From the NCBI GenBank assembly GCA_021787445.1, contig JAJYLV010000012.1, positions 1 through 35,419 of the forward strand: a stretch of 35,419 nt of DNA, written 5' to 3'. This document shows positions 27,558-35,419 of the stretch, one piece after another. Positions within the stretch are counted from its first letter, which is position 1. Every line of letters begins with the position of its first letter. This DNA comes from Chloroflexota bacterium (GTDB lineage: Bacteria; Chloroflexota; Limnocylindria; P2-11E). The notes beneath the pieces were generated by a model, which was given only the letters and a program-made list of their open reading frames with translations, was not told where the DNA came from and did not search any database. A program made the translations under genes and the position numbers.

Positions 27558-28127
27558 ATGCCGACCACGACGCGCGGCGCCATCCCCGCCGACGACATCG
27601 CCGAGGTCCTCCTCGACGCGCCGACCATCGCCGCGAAGGTGGCGGAGCTCGGCGCGCGGATCGCCCTCGACTACGCCGAGAAGGACCCCGTGCTCGTCAG
27701 CATCCTCAAAGGTGCGCTCCCGTTCCTCGCGGACCTCATGCGGCAGATCCCGATCGCGCTCTCGCTCGACTTCCTCGAGGTGTCGTCGTACGGGACCTCG
27801 ACGGAGTCGAGCGGCGTCGTGCGCATCCTCAAGGATCTCGCGAACCCCGTCGCAGGGCGGCACGTCCTCGTCGTCGAGGACATCCTCGATACCGGATTCA
27901 CGCTCCGCTACGTCCTCGAGCACCTCAACGATCAGAAGCCGGCGTCGATCAGGCTGTGCACGCTCGTCGACAAGCCGGCGCGCCGGATCGTCCCCATCAC
28001 CGTCGACTACCGCGGATTCGAGATCCCCGATCGCTTCGTCGTCGGGTACGGGCTCGACTACGGCGAGCGCTACCGCAACCTGCCCTTCATCGGGGTGCTG
28101 AAGCCCGAGGTGTACGGGCGCGCCTGA
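27558..28127 (+). CDS. hpt: Hypoxanthine phosphoribosyltransferase
   Basis: Hpt salvages hypoxanthine (and usually guanine) with PRPP to give IMP/GMP. The 189-residue product has LVSILKGALPFLADLMRQI, the flexible-loop region VSSYGTSTESSGVVRILKDL, the PRPP motif VLVVEDILDTGFTL and DYRGFEIPDRFVVGYGLDYG near the purine site. The start at ATG 27558 agrees with the usual N-terminal length; ATG 27546 would add four residues. CACAAT (27542-27547) may be a -10 box placing the mRNA start near 27558. It lies between the ABC exporter and a SpoIID protein; purH is also in this window, so both purine synthesis and salvage are represented. Confidence 0.94.
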   Translation: MPTTTRGAIPADDIAEVLLDAPTIAAKVAELGARIALDYAEKDPVLVSILKGALPFLADLMRQIPIALSLDFLEVSSYGTSTESSGVVRILKDLANPVAGRHVLVVEDILDTGFTLRYVLEHLNDQKPASIRLCTLVDKPARRIVPITVDYRGFEIPDRFVVGYGLDYGERYRNLPFIGVLKPEVYGRA

Positions 28128-28147
28128 GCGCGCACGTGAGGCCGCTG

Positions 28148-29641
28148 ATGCGCCACACCGTCACACGGTCGCTCACGCTCGTGCTGGTCGTCGCGGCAGT
28201 GCTGATAGCGCCCCCCGCGGCGGCCGCGACCGACCCCGCGCTGCCCGCCACGGTGCGCGTGAACGTCGCCGGCCTGGGAACGGTCTCCGCCGAGATCGGC
28301 TCGACCGGGTCCTTCACGGCCACCGACGCCGCCGGGAACGTCCTGTACCGCGGGTCGGCGCCGCTCGTGGCGCGGCGCGACGTCTACCGTCTGCGGAGCG
28401 GCCTCGCGCTCCCCGACCGGCGGACGCCGCCGCGCGACGCGGAGGAGAGGGCGAAAAGGGTCGCCCTCATGCGCGAAGCGCGCGTCGAGCAGGCCGAGCT
28501 CGGTCCCTACGCGATCGTGATCGTCCCCTTCGAGCTCGCCGCCCCGAGCACGGACGACCCCATCGGCGAGGTCGTCATGCGCGCCCAGGACGTCCCCGTG
28601 GTCCACTTCGCGCCGAGCGACGGGCTCCTCGAGTACGCCGGACGCGCGTATCGCGGCACGCTCGACCTCCAGAAGGACGACGAGGGCGACATGATCGTCG
28701 TCAACACCGTTACGACGGCCGCCTACCTCGCATCCGTCGTGGGCAGCGAGATCCCGCCGAGCTGGGAGCCGGAGGCGCTCGCGGCGCAGGCGATCGCGGC
28801 GCGGACATATCTCGCCACCCACCTCCATCGCCACGCGGGCTACGACCTGGAGGGCGACACGCGCGACCAGCAGTACGACGGCCGGGGCGGGGAGACGTCC
28901 GCGACCGTGCGCGCGGTCGAGCGGACCGCGGGCGTGATCGCGACGTACCGCGGCGCCCCGATCGAGGCGCTGTACAGCGCCAACGCGGGCGGCGCGACGG
29001 AGGACTCCGAGAACGTCTTCCCGAACGCGCTCCCCTACCTCCGCGGCGTGCCGTCGCCGTGGGACGACGTCGCGGCGGACTCCTCGTGGGGCGCCGCGAG
29101 CTGGCGGTGGACGAAGGAGTGGACCGGCCCCGAGCTGTCGCGCTACCTGCGGCAGCGCGGGATCGACGTGGGCGAGGTCGATCGCATCGACCTGGTGAAG
29201 GTGTCGAAGACCGGGCGCGTCCTCGAGGCGCGCATCGTCGGCTCGACGGGCACCCGGACGGTCGGCAAGGACACGAGCCGCTACTACTTCGGGCTCCGCA
29301 GCACGCTCTTCACCGTCTCGAAGCATCCCGGAGGCGAGACGGAGATCGTCCGCGACACCGACACGAAGCGCATCGGTGAGCTCGCGGTCCTCGGCGCGCG
29401 GCGCGTGAGCACGACCTACCGCATCGACTGGGACGCCGCGCACGAGATCCACCACCTCACGGTCGCCGGATACGTGTACGCGCTGCCCGCGCGCTTCGTC
29501 TTCGCCGGGCGCGGGGACGGCCACGGGGTCGGGATGTCGCAGTGGGGCATGGAGGGGATGGCGCTCGCCGGGTACTCGGCGGAGCAGATCCTCACGCACT
29601 ACTACACGGGGATCGCGCTCAGCGGGACGAGCGGACCCTAG
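28148..29641 (+). CDS. Secreted SpoIID/LytB-domain protein (peptidoglycan lytic transglycosylase family)
   Basis: The 497-residue product has a signal peptide (MRHTVTRSLTLVLVVAAVLI, cleavage after about PPAAAA). A long N-terminal region (to about 180) of beta character includes RVNVAGLGTVSAEI and YRGTLDLQKDDEG. The SpoIID domain follows: YLASVVGSEIPPSWEPEALA with the catalytic Glu, AQAIAARTYLATHLHRHAGY, YDGRGGETSATVRAVERTAG, ALYSANAGGATEDSENVF, and the C-terminal GDGHGVGMSQWGMEGMA plus ILTHYYTG. SpoIID cleaves denuded glycan strands in sporulation, but the family is widespread in non-sporulating bacteria, where it remodels the wall. GTG 28136 is an alternative start. Confidence 0.92.
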   Translation: MRHTVTRSLTLVLVVAAVLIAPPAAAATDPALPATVRVNVAGLGTVSAEIGSTGSFTATDAAGNVLYRGSAPLVARRDVYRLRSGLALPDRRTPPRDAEERAKRVALMREARVEQAELGPYAIVIVPFELAAPSTDDPIGEVVMRAQDVPVVHFAPSDGLLEYAGRAYRGTLDLQKDDEGDMIVVNTVTTAAYLASVVGSEIPPSWEPEALAAQAIAARTYLATHLHRHAGYDLEGDTRDQQYDGRGGETSATVRAVERTAGVIATYRGAPIEALYSANAGGATEDSENVFPNALPYLRGVPSPWDDVAADSSWGAASWRWTKEWTGPELSRYLRQRGIDVGEVDRIDLVKVSKTGRVLEARIVGSTGTRTVGKDTSRYYFGLRSTLFTVSKHPGGETEIVRDTDTKRIGELAVLGARRVSTTYRIDWDAAHEIHHLTVAGYVYALPARFVFAGRGDGHGVGMSQWGMEGMALAGYSAEQILTHYYTGIALSGTSGP

Positions 29642-29748
29642 GACGGGATGTAGCCGGGGACACATTCGCCGGCGCCTCGGGCGTCCGGGGCCTCGGCTTC
29701 CCGGGCCGATATGCACGAGCGCGGAACATTTGGCGGCTTAGGCGTGTT

Positions 29749-30003
29749 ATGTCCGTCGTGAAGACATCTGGCCTCCCCTGCCGCGCCTCTCATGACTGCG
29801 ACGAGGTGTTCAGCCTCGCGAGCCAGGACTCGATGGACGCGCTCCGCGACGCCGCCGGGCGCCGTGACCGCCACGAGCTGGAAGCCCACGGCTACCGCCA
29901 CGTCCCGACCGCTCAGACGACCGCCACGCCGTTCTCCCAGTCGCTCCCCGCTCGCCGGGGACGTCGCGGCAAGCGCCGTGACGGGGAGCTGAACGTCGTC
30001 TAG
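29749..30003 (+). CDS. Small Cys/His-containing protein, unknown function
   Basis: A candidate 84-residue product begins MSVVKTSGLPCRASHDCDEV and continues FSLASQDSMDALRDAAGRRD, RHELEAHGYRHV and an Arg-rich tail. The spacing of two Cys (residues 11 and 17) and several His (e.g. 15, 42, 47, 51) suggests a small metal-binding knuckle followed by a basic unstructured tail. The first 50 residues look like real protein; the tail is compositionally poor. The flanks (29642-29748 and 30004-30078) hold no other gene that I can support. Function unknown. Confidence 0.55.
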   Translation: MSVVKTSGLPCRASHDCDEVFSLASQDSMDALRDAAGRRDRHELEAHGYRHVPTAQTTATPFSQSLPARRGRRGKRRDGELNVV

Positions 30004-30018
30004 GGGCTATCCCCCGAC

Positions 30019-30072
30019 GCGGGTCCGTGCGCTCTGTGCGCAGCCCGCGATGACCCGGCGGGCGAGCGCCCG
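30019..30072. terminator. Hairpins between convergent genes (possible bidirectional terminator)
   Basis: GCGGG (30019-30023) pairs with CCCGC (30044-30048), and CGGGCG (30059-30064) pairs with CGCCCG (30067-30072). They lie between the ends of the plus-strand small gene and the minus-strand kinase-like gene. There is no T-run on either side, so rho-independent termination is uncertain. Confidence 0.3.
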
Positions 30073-30078
30073 CTCGGC

Positions 30079-31116
30079 TCAGGAGATGACAGCGGGCGCG
30101 GCCTCGATCGGGACGACGACCTGGAGCATGACGGAGCCGTCGGGACGCGACGCTTGTTCCGCCTGCCCCTGGAGCAGCGCCACTCGCTCGCTCAGCCGCA
30201 GACCGGAGGCGAGCTCTCCGTCGGCCGCCGGCTCGCGTCCGTCGCTCTGGAGCGAGATCTCGAGCGAGCTCTCCTTCCATTCCAGGGCGACGGCGATCTG
30301 CTTCGCCTGCGCCTTCTCGATCCGCTCGAGGAGCGCGTCCTGGACGAGCCGGAAGATCGCGATCTCGTCCTCCGCCTGGAGCCGGTGGTCGCGTCCGGTG
30401 CTCGAGAGGTCGATGCGCACCTTGTGCTTGTCGATGAGCGTCTGCACGTAGCGACGGAGGGTCGGCACGATCCCGAGGTCATCCAGGATCATCGGCCGCA
30501 GCTCGAAGATGAAGCTCCGCAGCTCCTGCAGCGTCTTGTTCACCATCTGACGCAGCGCCGCGAGCTCCGCGCGCGAGCGGTCGCGGTCGACGTCGTACAG
30601 GCGCTCGCTGATCTCCGACTGGAGGACGACGTTCGCCATCGCTTGCGCCGGGCCGTCGTGCACCGCGCGCGCGATGCGCCGACGCTCCTCCTCCTGCGTC
30701 TCGACGACGGCCTTGAGGAGGCGCGACCCGTCCGCGGGCCCCGCCGCCGTCCCCTCGGCCTGCGCCGGCGCGTTCGCCTGCTCGACGAGCTGCTGCTGCG
30801 CCCCGTGGATGAGCGCGCGCACGCGATCGAGGAGCTTCCGCTTCGCCTGGAGCTGGCCGAGCTGGCCCTCCATCGTGAGCCGCCGCGCGATCGCCGTGCT
30901 GTGCTCGTCCGACGCGGCGAAGACGTCCTCGGGGCTGACGCGCGTCGGGTCCGCGCGCGCCTCGTCGAGCCGCGAGCGAGCCTGCTCCTCGCGCGCCTTC
31001 AGCCGGTCGACCTCGGTCTTCGTCGACTCGATGAGAAGGTCGAGCTCGCGGATCTCGACGAGCAAGCGCTCCTGCTCGCCGGAGAAGCCGTGGACCAGGT
31101 CCTGCACCGCGGTCAT
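30079..31116 (-). CDS. DegS-like histidine kinase homologue with degenerate ATP-binding domain (probable pseudokinase)
   Basis: The 345-residue cytosolic protein has a long coiled coil (about 12-135), a HisKA_3 region with RRRIARAVHDGPAQAMANVV that keeps the phospho-His (H153), and an HATPase-like tail. In that tail the ATP motifs are lost: the N-box, seen as QEALQNTHKHAQA in the intact neighbour kinase, reads QDALLERIEKAQA (Asn to Glu264, second His to Lys268). The DDGIGF box reads SDGREP (291-296). The fold is otherwise continuous, without stops. It is third in a three-gene operon and overlaps the regulator gene (ATGA). It may bind or inhibit partners, or serve as a phosphorylation target of the intact kinase; both are inferences. 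Confidence 0.85.
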   Translation of the reverse strand: MTAVQDLVHGFSGEQERLLVEIRELDLLIESTKTEVDRLKAREEQARSRLDEARADPTRVSPEDVFAASDEHSTAIARRLTMEGQLGQLQAKRKLLDRVRALIHGAQQQLVEQANAPAQAEGTAAGPADGSRLLKAVVETQEEERRRIARAVHDGPAQAMANVVLQSEISERLYDVDRDRSRAELAALRQMVNKTLQELRSFIFELRPMILDDLGIVPTLRRYVQTLIDKHKVRIDLSSTGRDHRLQAEDEIAIFRLVQDALLERIEKAQAKQIAVALEWKESSLEISLQSDGREPAADGELASGLRLSERVALLQGQAEQASRPDGSVMLQVVVPIEAAPAVIS

Positions 31117-31823
31117 CGCTCTGAACGCACCTCGGGGCCCTTGATCCATCCCTGCCGCATCGCGTACACGACCGCTTGCGTACGGTCGTTCACGCTCAGC
31201 TTGCGCAGGATGCTCGACATGTGATTCTTCACCGTCTGCTCGGAGATCGCCAGCGCGTACGCGACCTCTTTGTTCGTCTTGCCCTGCGCGATGTTGTCGA
31301 GGATCTGCACCTCGCGGGGCGACAGCGGCGCGAACACGTGGCTCGACGCGGGTCCGTAGACCGCGAGCTCGCGGAACTCCGCGAGGACGCGCGTCGCCAG
31401 CGCGGGACGCGTGAAGATCTTCTCGTTGATGAGGAACTGGCCGTCCTTCACCTTCTTGATGGTGTCGACGAGCTCGGCCGGCTCGCAGTCCTTCCGGAGG
31501 TACGCCGCGGCGCCGGCGCGGATCGCGTCGAAGAGGCGCTGCTCCTCGTCCCGCGCCGTGATGATGACGACACCGACGTGCGGCATCTCCCGGCGCACCC
31601 GCTGCGCGGCCTTGTCCCCGCTGAGCTTGGGCAGGTCGATCTCCATGACGACGACGTCGGGCTCGAGCTCGCTCGTACGCGCGACGACCTCCTCGCCGTC
31701 GGAGGCGGTCGCGATCACGTCGATCCCCGGCTCGCGCGCGAGCACCTGCTTGAGGCCGAGCAGCGTGAACTCGCTCGGGTCGGCGAGCAGCACGCGGATG
31801 CGGCCGTCGGGCGGTTCGTTCAC
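31113..31823 (-). CDS. NarL-family response regulator with Glu in place of the phospho-acceptor Asp
   Basis: The 236-residue product has a receiver domain (about 8-125) and a LuxR-type HTH (about 163-227; LSPREVQILDNIAQGKTNKE, QTVKNHMSSILRKL). In the receiver, the acidic pair is reduced to LLADPSEF (Asp15, then Pro), and the segment normally read VLMDIRMP is VVVMEIDLPKLSG, so the phospho-acceptor is Glu61. The Thr (IITARDEE) and Lys (AYLRKD) are kept. A Glu here often mimics the phosphorylated state, so it may be constitutively active or otherwise regulated. The start GTG 31823 overlaps the upstream kinase stop (GTGA). It is the middle gene of a kinase/regulator/pseudokinase operon. Confidence 0.9.
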   Translation of the reverse strand: MNEPPDGRIRVLLADPSEFTLLGLKQVLAREPGIDVIATASDGEEVVARTSELEPDVVVMEIDLPKLSGDKAAQRVRREMPHVGVVIITARDEEQRLFDAIRAGAAAYLRKDCEPAELVDTIKKVKDGQFLINEKIFTRPALATRVLAEFRELAVYGPASSHVFAPLSPREVQILDNIAQGKTNKEVAYALAISEQTVKNHMSSILRKLSVNDRTQAVVYAMRQGWIKGPEVRSER

Positions 31824-32689
31824 TGCGCCTTGTCCTCGTGCGCGGTGAGCCGGACGGACACGGTCGTCCCCTGCCCCGGCGTCGAGCGGACGTCGAAGGC
31901 CGCGCCGATGAGCTCCGCGCGCTCGCGCATGGAGAGGAGGCCGACCGAGCGGGCCTGCCGGGCGGCGCGCATGAGGTCGAAGCCGATGCCGTCGTCCGTG
32001 CAGCGCAGGATCCACGTCGACGCGCCGTCGCGCTCCCACTCGATCCGCACCGCGGTGGCCTGCGCGTGCTTGTGCGTGTTCTGGAGCGCCTCCTGCATGA
32101 TCCGGTAGACGGCGAGCTCCTGCTGCGGGTCGAGCCCCGTGTCGCGCTCGTCGAGCTGGAGCAGCGTCTTGAGGCCATAGCGCGACTCGTACTCGTTCGC
32201 GTACGTCGAGATCGCGCCCGTCAGGCCCAGCTCGGAGAGGACGGGCGGCCGCAGGTCGTAGATCGTCGCGCGGACGCCGTCGAGGGACGCACGGAACCGA
32301 CCTTTGAGCGCGGCGATCTCGGTGCGCAGCGCGCTCCGCACGTCCGCCGACGTGCGCTCGGCGATCCGCTCGAGGTACTCGAGCTCGAAGATCGCGTTGG
32401 CGAGCACCTGCGCGGGCCCGTCGTGGACCTCCCGCACCAGCCGCTCGCGCTCGGCCTCGAGGCTGTCGAGGACGCGCCGCTCCAGCGCCGCGCGCTCGTC
32501 GTCGGTGCCTTTCCGCTCGGGCGCGATCCCGGAGCCGAGTAGGTACGCGGCGCTCGACTCGATGTGGTCGACGATCAGCTGCAGCTGCCGCAGGCGGCGG
32601 AACGCGCGCCGCGTCGTCTCGTCGTCGGTCGCGCTGCGCTTCTGGTAGGCGCGCCGGAAGCGCTCGACCTGCGTCCGGAGGCGCCGCAC
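31820..32689 (-). CDS. DegS/NarX-type sensor histidine kinase (cytosolic)
   Basis: From GTG 32689 the product is 289 residues: a helical N-terminus, HisKA_3 with RERLVREVHDGPAQVLANAI (phospho-His), YDLRPPVLSELGLTGAIS, N-box YRIMQEALQNTHKHAQA, DDGIGFD and a closing SVGLLSMRERAELIGA. All catalytic motifs are intact. No membrane helix or sensor domain is present. The same frame upstream of 32689 encodes a plausible helix (ELDLLFETFVDGLRRDVRRL, with LRLDRSADG before it), but no ATG, GTG or TTG precedes it, so the true start may be non-standard and further upstream, by about 25-40 codons. First in its operon; its partner regulator has Glu at the acceptor site, so its phosphotransfer target is unclear. 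Confidence 0.87.
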   Translation of the reverse strand: MRRLRTQVERFRRAYQKRSATDDETTRRAFRRLRQLQLIVDHIESSAAYLLGSGIAPERKGTDDERAALERRVLDSLEAERERLVREVHDGPAQVLANAIFELEYLERIAERTSADVRSALRTEIAALKGRFRASLDGVRATIYDLRPPVLSELGLTGAISTYANEYESRYGLKTLLQLDERDTGLDPQQELAVYRIMQEALQNTHKHAQATAVRIEWERDGASTWILRCTDDGIGFDLMRAARQARSVGLLSMRERAELIGAAFDVRSTPGQGTTVSVRLTAHEDKAQ

Positions 32690-32813
32690 GTCGCGGCGGA
32701 GGCCGTCGACGAAGGTCTCGAAGAGCAGGTCGAGCTCGCCGTCCGCGCTCCGATCGAGGCGCAGCGGAACGGGTGCGCGACGTGTCTGCGAGCGCTCCTC
32801 CGTGGCCGGGAGT

Positions 32814-34229
32814 CTAGGGCCGACCCCCCTGATAGGAGTCTGAGACCTGGATCAAGACGTACGCCGGACCGCGCGAGAGCACGCTCCACCCGAGGTCGAG
32901 CGCTCGGACGGCGACCGGATCGCGCGGCCGCACGAGGATCCAGCGGACGTGACGCCGCGCCAGGACGTCCCGCCATCCCGGCCGCGCCTCGAGGACCGTC
33001 CGGTAGTCGTCCATCACCGGGCCGAGGAAGGGCGTCAGGCGGCCGTCGACGAAAACGGGGGTCGCGGGAGCGTTCCAGATGAGCCAGCCGCCCCAGTCGT
33101 ACTGCGCGAAGAGCCCCGGGCCGGCCGGCAGGCGAGAGAGTGCGGCGACGGGGAAGCCGCCCTCGTCGATCGAGCGCGGCGCGGCGGCGATCCCCCCGAC
33201 CAGGAGCGCCACCCCGGCGATGCCGAGCGCGAGATCCGCCGCGCGCGCCGCCGTGCCGCGGGCCGGCGGAGCGATCCGGACACCCAGCGGTGCGGCGACG
33301 GCCGCGCGCAGCGCGGCCGGCGAGCGATCCGCGAGGAACGGCGTCGCGGCGATCGCGAAGAGCGGCGTGTGACGGATGGCGATGAGCGAGAGGAGCGCGA
33401 GCGGGACGAGGAGGATGACGTCGCGCGCGCGCGCCGGCCGCGTGAGCGCCGCGGTCGCGAGGACGAGGCCGAGGAGGAGCGCCCAGATCGCGCCGGCGAG
33501 CGTCGTCGGGTCGGGGATGGCCCACTCCTGTATCTCGCGCGGCGGCTGCAGCAGGTGGAACCCGGGCGCTCCGAGCGTTCCGAGGCCGGCGGGCGTCAGG
33601 ACGCACGATGCCGCGGCGCCCGCGAGGGCCACGAGGTAGCCGCGGCGGAGCGCGCGGTCCGTCGCGAGGCCGTGGAGGGCGACGAGGGCGACGATCCCCG
33701 CTCCGAGCGCGAACGAGCCGTGCACGTTCGCCCACAGGATCAGCAGCGCGGCGATCGCGACGAGGGGCCGCTCCCCCGGGAGCTGAAGGAGGAGGACGAC
33801 GAGCGCGAAGAGGACCGCGCCGAACAGCTCCGGCCGCTCCGTCCACTCGAAGCGCGAGAGGAGGATCGCGGGCAGCGCGATCGCGATGGCGACGAGGGGG
33901 CGCCGCGGCCGTCGGACGAGGGCCGCTGCGACGATGGCGAAGACGAGGACCGCCACGCCGACGACGCGCACGGCGAGGACGCCGAGCCACCCCGCCGCGA
34001 GGTAGCCGGCGTAGAGGACGATCTGTCCGAGCCACTGGTCGGTGCTCACCGGCGCGCCGCGCGCCGTCCACGAGTACGTGTCCGCGCGCACGAGCCCGTG
34101 CGCGAGCGTGTCGCGCGCGAGCGCGAGCTGCCAGTACAGGTCGCTGTCGCGCACCGGCGTCATGGCGCTCGACGCCGCGAGCGCGCCCGCGGCGAGGACG
34201 GAGACGGCGACGATCGAGCGCGCCCTCAT
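32814..34229 (-). CDS. Polytopic membrane protein, GT-C glycosyltransferase-like
   Basis: The 471-residue product has about ten membrane helices. Its N-terminus carries the family-like pattern VRDSDLYWQLALARDTLAHG followed by ADTYSWTARGAPVSTDQWLG, as in GT-C-fold proteins where an acidic residue in the first extracytoplasmic loop is catalytic. The C-terminal soluble part (about 370-471) reads FAQYDWGGWLIWNAPATPVF, then VDGRLTPFLGP and WRDVLARRHVRWILVRP. The donor would be a lipid-linked sugar; the acceptor is unknown. Its ATG overlaps the stop of a paralogous gene (ATGA) upstream, and both share the YDWGG(W/Y)LIWNAP motif. The role is inferred from topology and motif. Confidence 0.78.
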   Translation of the reverse strand: MRARSIVAVSVLAAGALAASSAMTPVRDSDLYWQLALARDTLAHGLVRADTYSWTARGAPVSTDQWLGQIVLYAGYLAAGWLGVLAVRVVGVAVLVFAIVAAALVRRPRRPLVAIAIALPAILLSRFEWTERPELFGAVLFALVVLLLQLPGERPLVAIAALLILWANVHGSFALGAGIVALVALHGLATDRALRRGYLVALAGAAASCVLTPAGLGTLGAPGFHLLQPPREIQEWAIPDPTTLAGAIWALLLGLVLATAALTRPARARDVILLVPLALLSLIAIRHTPLFAIAATPFLADRSPAALRAAVAAPLGVRIAPPARGTAARAADLALGIAGVALLVGGIAAAPRSIDEGGFPVAALSRLPAGPGLFAQYDWGGWLIWNAPATPVFVDGRLTPFLGPVMDDYRTVLEARPGWRDVLARRHVRWILVRPRDPVAVRALDLGWSVLSRGPAYVLIQVSDSYQGGRP

Positions 34230-35419
34230 CGCGGGCGCTCGAGCAGCACGTAGCCGCTGCCCTGCGCGACGGTCGTCCAGCCGTCGTCGCGCAGCGCCTG
34301 CACGAGGGGCCGGTCGGGGCGCAGGAGCGCCTGTGTGACGTTCCAGTGCCGGATGATCCCGCGCCACCCGGGGAGGACGGCGAGCGCGGTGCGGTATTGG
34401 TCGAGCACGCCGTCCGTCGCGTAAGGGAAGAGGCGCCCGTCGATGAACACGGGCCGCGTCGGGGCGTTCCAGATGAGGTAGCCGCCCCAGTCGTACTCGT
34501 TGAACAGGACGCCGCTGCTGCTGTCGAGCGCGGGGAGCGCGCCGGCGGGATACGCGCTCACGTCGGGCCGCGTCGGGATCGTGACGATGCTCGCGATCGC
34601 TGCGACCCACATCGCGAGTGCAATGAGAGCCGTTCGCTCACCTGTGGGCCGGCTTCTCCGCGTCGTCCCCTCATCGCTCAGCGCTCGGGCGGGTGACGCA
34701 CCCGCCACGACATCACCCGCCCTCGCGCTGGTCGTGCCGATCTGCGGAGGACGATCGCGAGCAAGCCAGCCGCCCCACATAGCGCTTGAGACGAACGGCA
34801 CGACGGCGAAGCCGAAGAGCGGGATGTGGCGCTGCGCGGACAGCGCGAGCCACAGCATCGGCACGAGCACGATCGCCGCGAGGAGGGAGCCGCCGCCGCG
34901 CAGGAAGCTGAAGAGGGTGACGCCGAGGACGAAGGCGAAGAGCGCGCCGAACGGCGTGAGGACGTCGACCGGAGACTCCTCGACGATGCCGCGCGTCGCG
35001 CCGGCGACGTGCGAGACGGAGCGCGCGAGCGGCAGCGCGCCTGGGTCGGCAGTGACGGCGATCGTCGCGACGAGGGCGGCGACGAGGAACACGCCGGAGT
35101 CGCGGTGCTCGAGGAGAGCGTCGAGCGCGAACAGCCACAGCAGCGCGATACCGACGGCGTAGCCGGCGTGCAGGTCGGACCACACGAAGAGGAGCGGGAT
35201 CGACGCGACGAGCGCGCGGCGCGACCCCTCCCGCGCCGCGAGGAGGAGGTCGAGGAGCAGAGGGAAGAGCGCGAGCGTGAAGAGCTCGGGGCGGTCGGTC
35301 CACACGGGCTTCGAGAGCACGAGGGCGACGGCGGCGACGGGGACCGCGACCGCGGGCGGCGCTCCGCGCAGCGCGAGGCGGGTGACGAAGAAGGCGGCGA
35401 CCGCCACGAGCGCCGCGCG
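34226..35419 (-). CDS. Partial paralogue of the adjacent GT-C-like membrane protein (N-terminus beyond window)
   Basis: At least 393 residues remain open to the window edge; the first start-like codon (GTG 35407) is probably internal. Helices such as FFVTRLALRGAPPAVAVPVA and IPLLFVWSDLHAGYAVGIAL, and the C-terminal NEYDWGGYLIWNAPTRPVFI and DGRLFPYATDG, parallel the downstream paralogue. The N-terminal catalytic-type loop lies outside the window. A polar stretch of about 40 residues (ARDRPPQIGTTSARAGDVVA onward) interrupts the membrane part and is encoded by a palindromic repeat at 34688-34721. The pair is likely co-transcribed for cell-envelope glycosylation, by inference. Confidence 0.78.
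   Translation of the reverse strand, partial: RAALVAVAAFFVTRLALRGAPPAVAVPVAAVALVLSKPVWTDRPELFTLALFPLLLDLLLAAREGSRRALVASIPLLFVWSDLHAGYAVGIALLWLFALDALLEHRDSGVFLVAALVATIAVTADPGALPLARSVSHVAGATRGIVEESPVDVLTPFGALFAFVLGVTLFSFLRGGGSLLAAIVLVPMLWLALSAQRHIPLFGFAVVPFVSSAMWGGWLARDRPPQIGTTSARAGDVVAGASPARALSDEGTTRRSRPTGERTALIALAMWVAAIASIVTIPTRPDVSAYPAGALPALDSSSGVLFNEYDWGGYLIWNAPTRPVFIDGRLFPYATDGVLDQYRTALAVLPGWRGIIRHWNVTQALLRPDRPLVQALRDDGWTTVAQGSGYVLLERPR
34688..34721. repeat. Palindromic repeat inside a coding region (GGCGGGTG/CACCCGCC)
   Basis: GGCGGGTG (34688-34695), CACCCGCC (34699-34706) and CACCCGCC again (34714-34721) give two nested inverted repeats and one direct repeat of 15-bp period. The unit lies in frame within a polar loop of the membrane protein gene and is absent from its paralogue, so it may be an inserted repeat element. 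Confidence 0.6.

Overview
The window comes from a very GC-rich bacterium (about 70% G+C by eye). GTG and TTG starts are frequent, gene pairs often overlap by 4 bp (GTGA or ATGA), and several genes look leaderless. The gene content suggests an uncultured Chloroflexota-like or related Terrabacteria lineage: an HspR-controlled Lon/DnaJ/ClpB cluster, KimA-type potassium importers, DegS/NarL-type signalling, a SpoIID-domain protein and no outer-membrane genes. This placement is an inference from gene content, not a phylogeny.

Layout. 1-4300: an edge-truncated membrane protein gene, purH, a small membrane protein, acylphosphatase and the repair polymerase polX. 4317-5997: a Xre-HTH/TPR regulator divergent from a gene for a small secreted protein whose predicted mature form begins and ends with the same octapeptide, DPGDGGGF; this resembles an RRNPP-type peptide-signalling pair. 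6042-7802: a small unknown protein, dtd and an M28 peptidase lipoprotein. 7845-14446: a minus-strand heat-shock operon, hspR-lon-dnaJ-clpB, with a textbook promoter overlapped by a perfect inverted repeat. 14501-22677: a potassium-homeostasis locus. On the minus strand lie two KimA-like transporters, a USP-fold protein and two TrkA/RCK proteins; on the plus strand lie a shortened KdpD-like kinase and KdpE. No TrkH/KtrB or KdpFABC is present. 22674-24837: a YfcE-like phosphoesterase, an orphan HisA-like protein and rsmG. 24995-29641: a zinc-ribbon protein, a PD-(D/E)XK-like protein, a possible 42-residue membrane protein, an ABC-2 exporter pair, hpt and a SpoIID-domain protein. 29749-32689: a Cys/His-rich small protein, then an intact DegS-like kinase, a NarL-type regulator with Glu at the phospho-acceptor position, and a second kinase homologue with a degraded ATP site. 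32814-35419: two tandem GT-C-like polytopic membrane proteins, the second cut by the window end.

The strongest candidates for something undescribed are: (1) the Xre-TPR regulator with its doubled-octapeptide secreted protein; (2) the KimA/KimA/USP/RCK/RCK operon facing a truncated KdpDE; (3) the intact kinase / D-to-E regulator / pseudokinase module. PurH, a HisA-like protein and Dtd also carry substitutions at normally conserved active-site positions.
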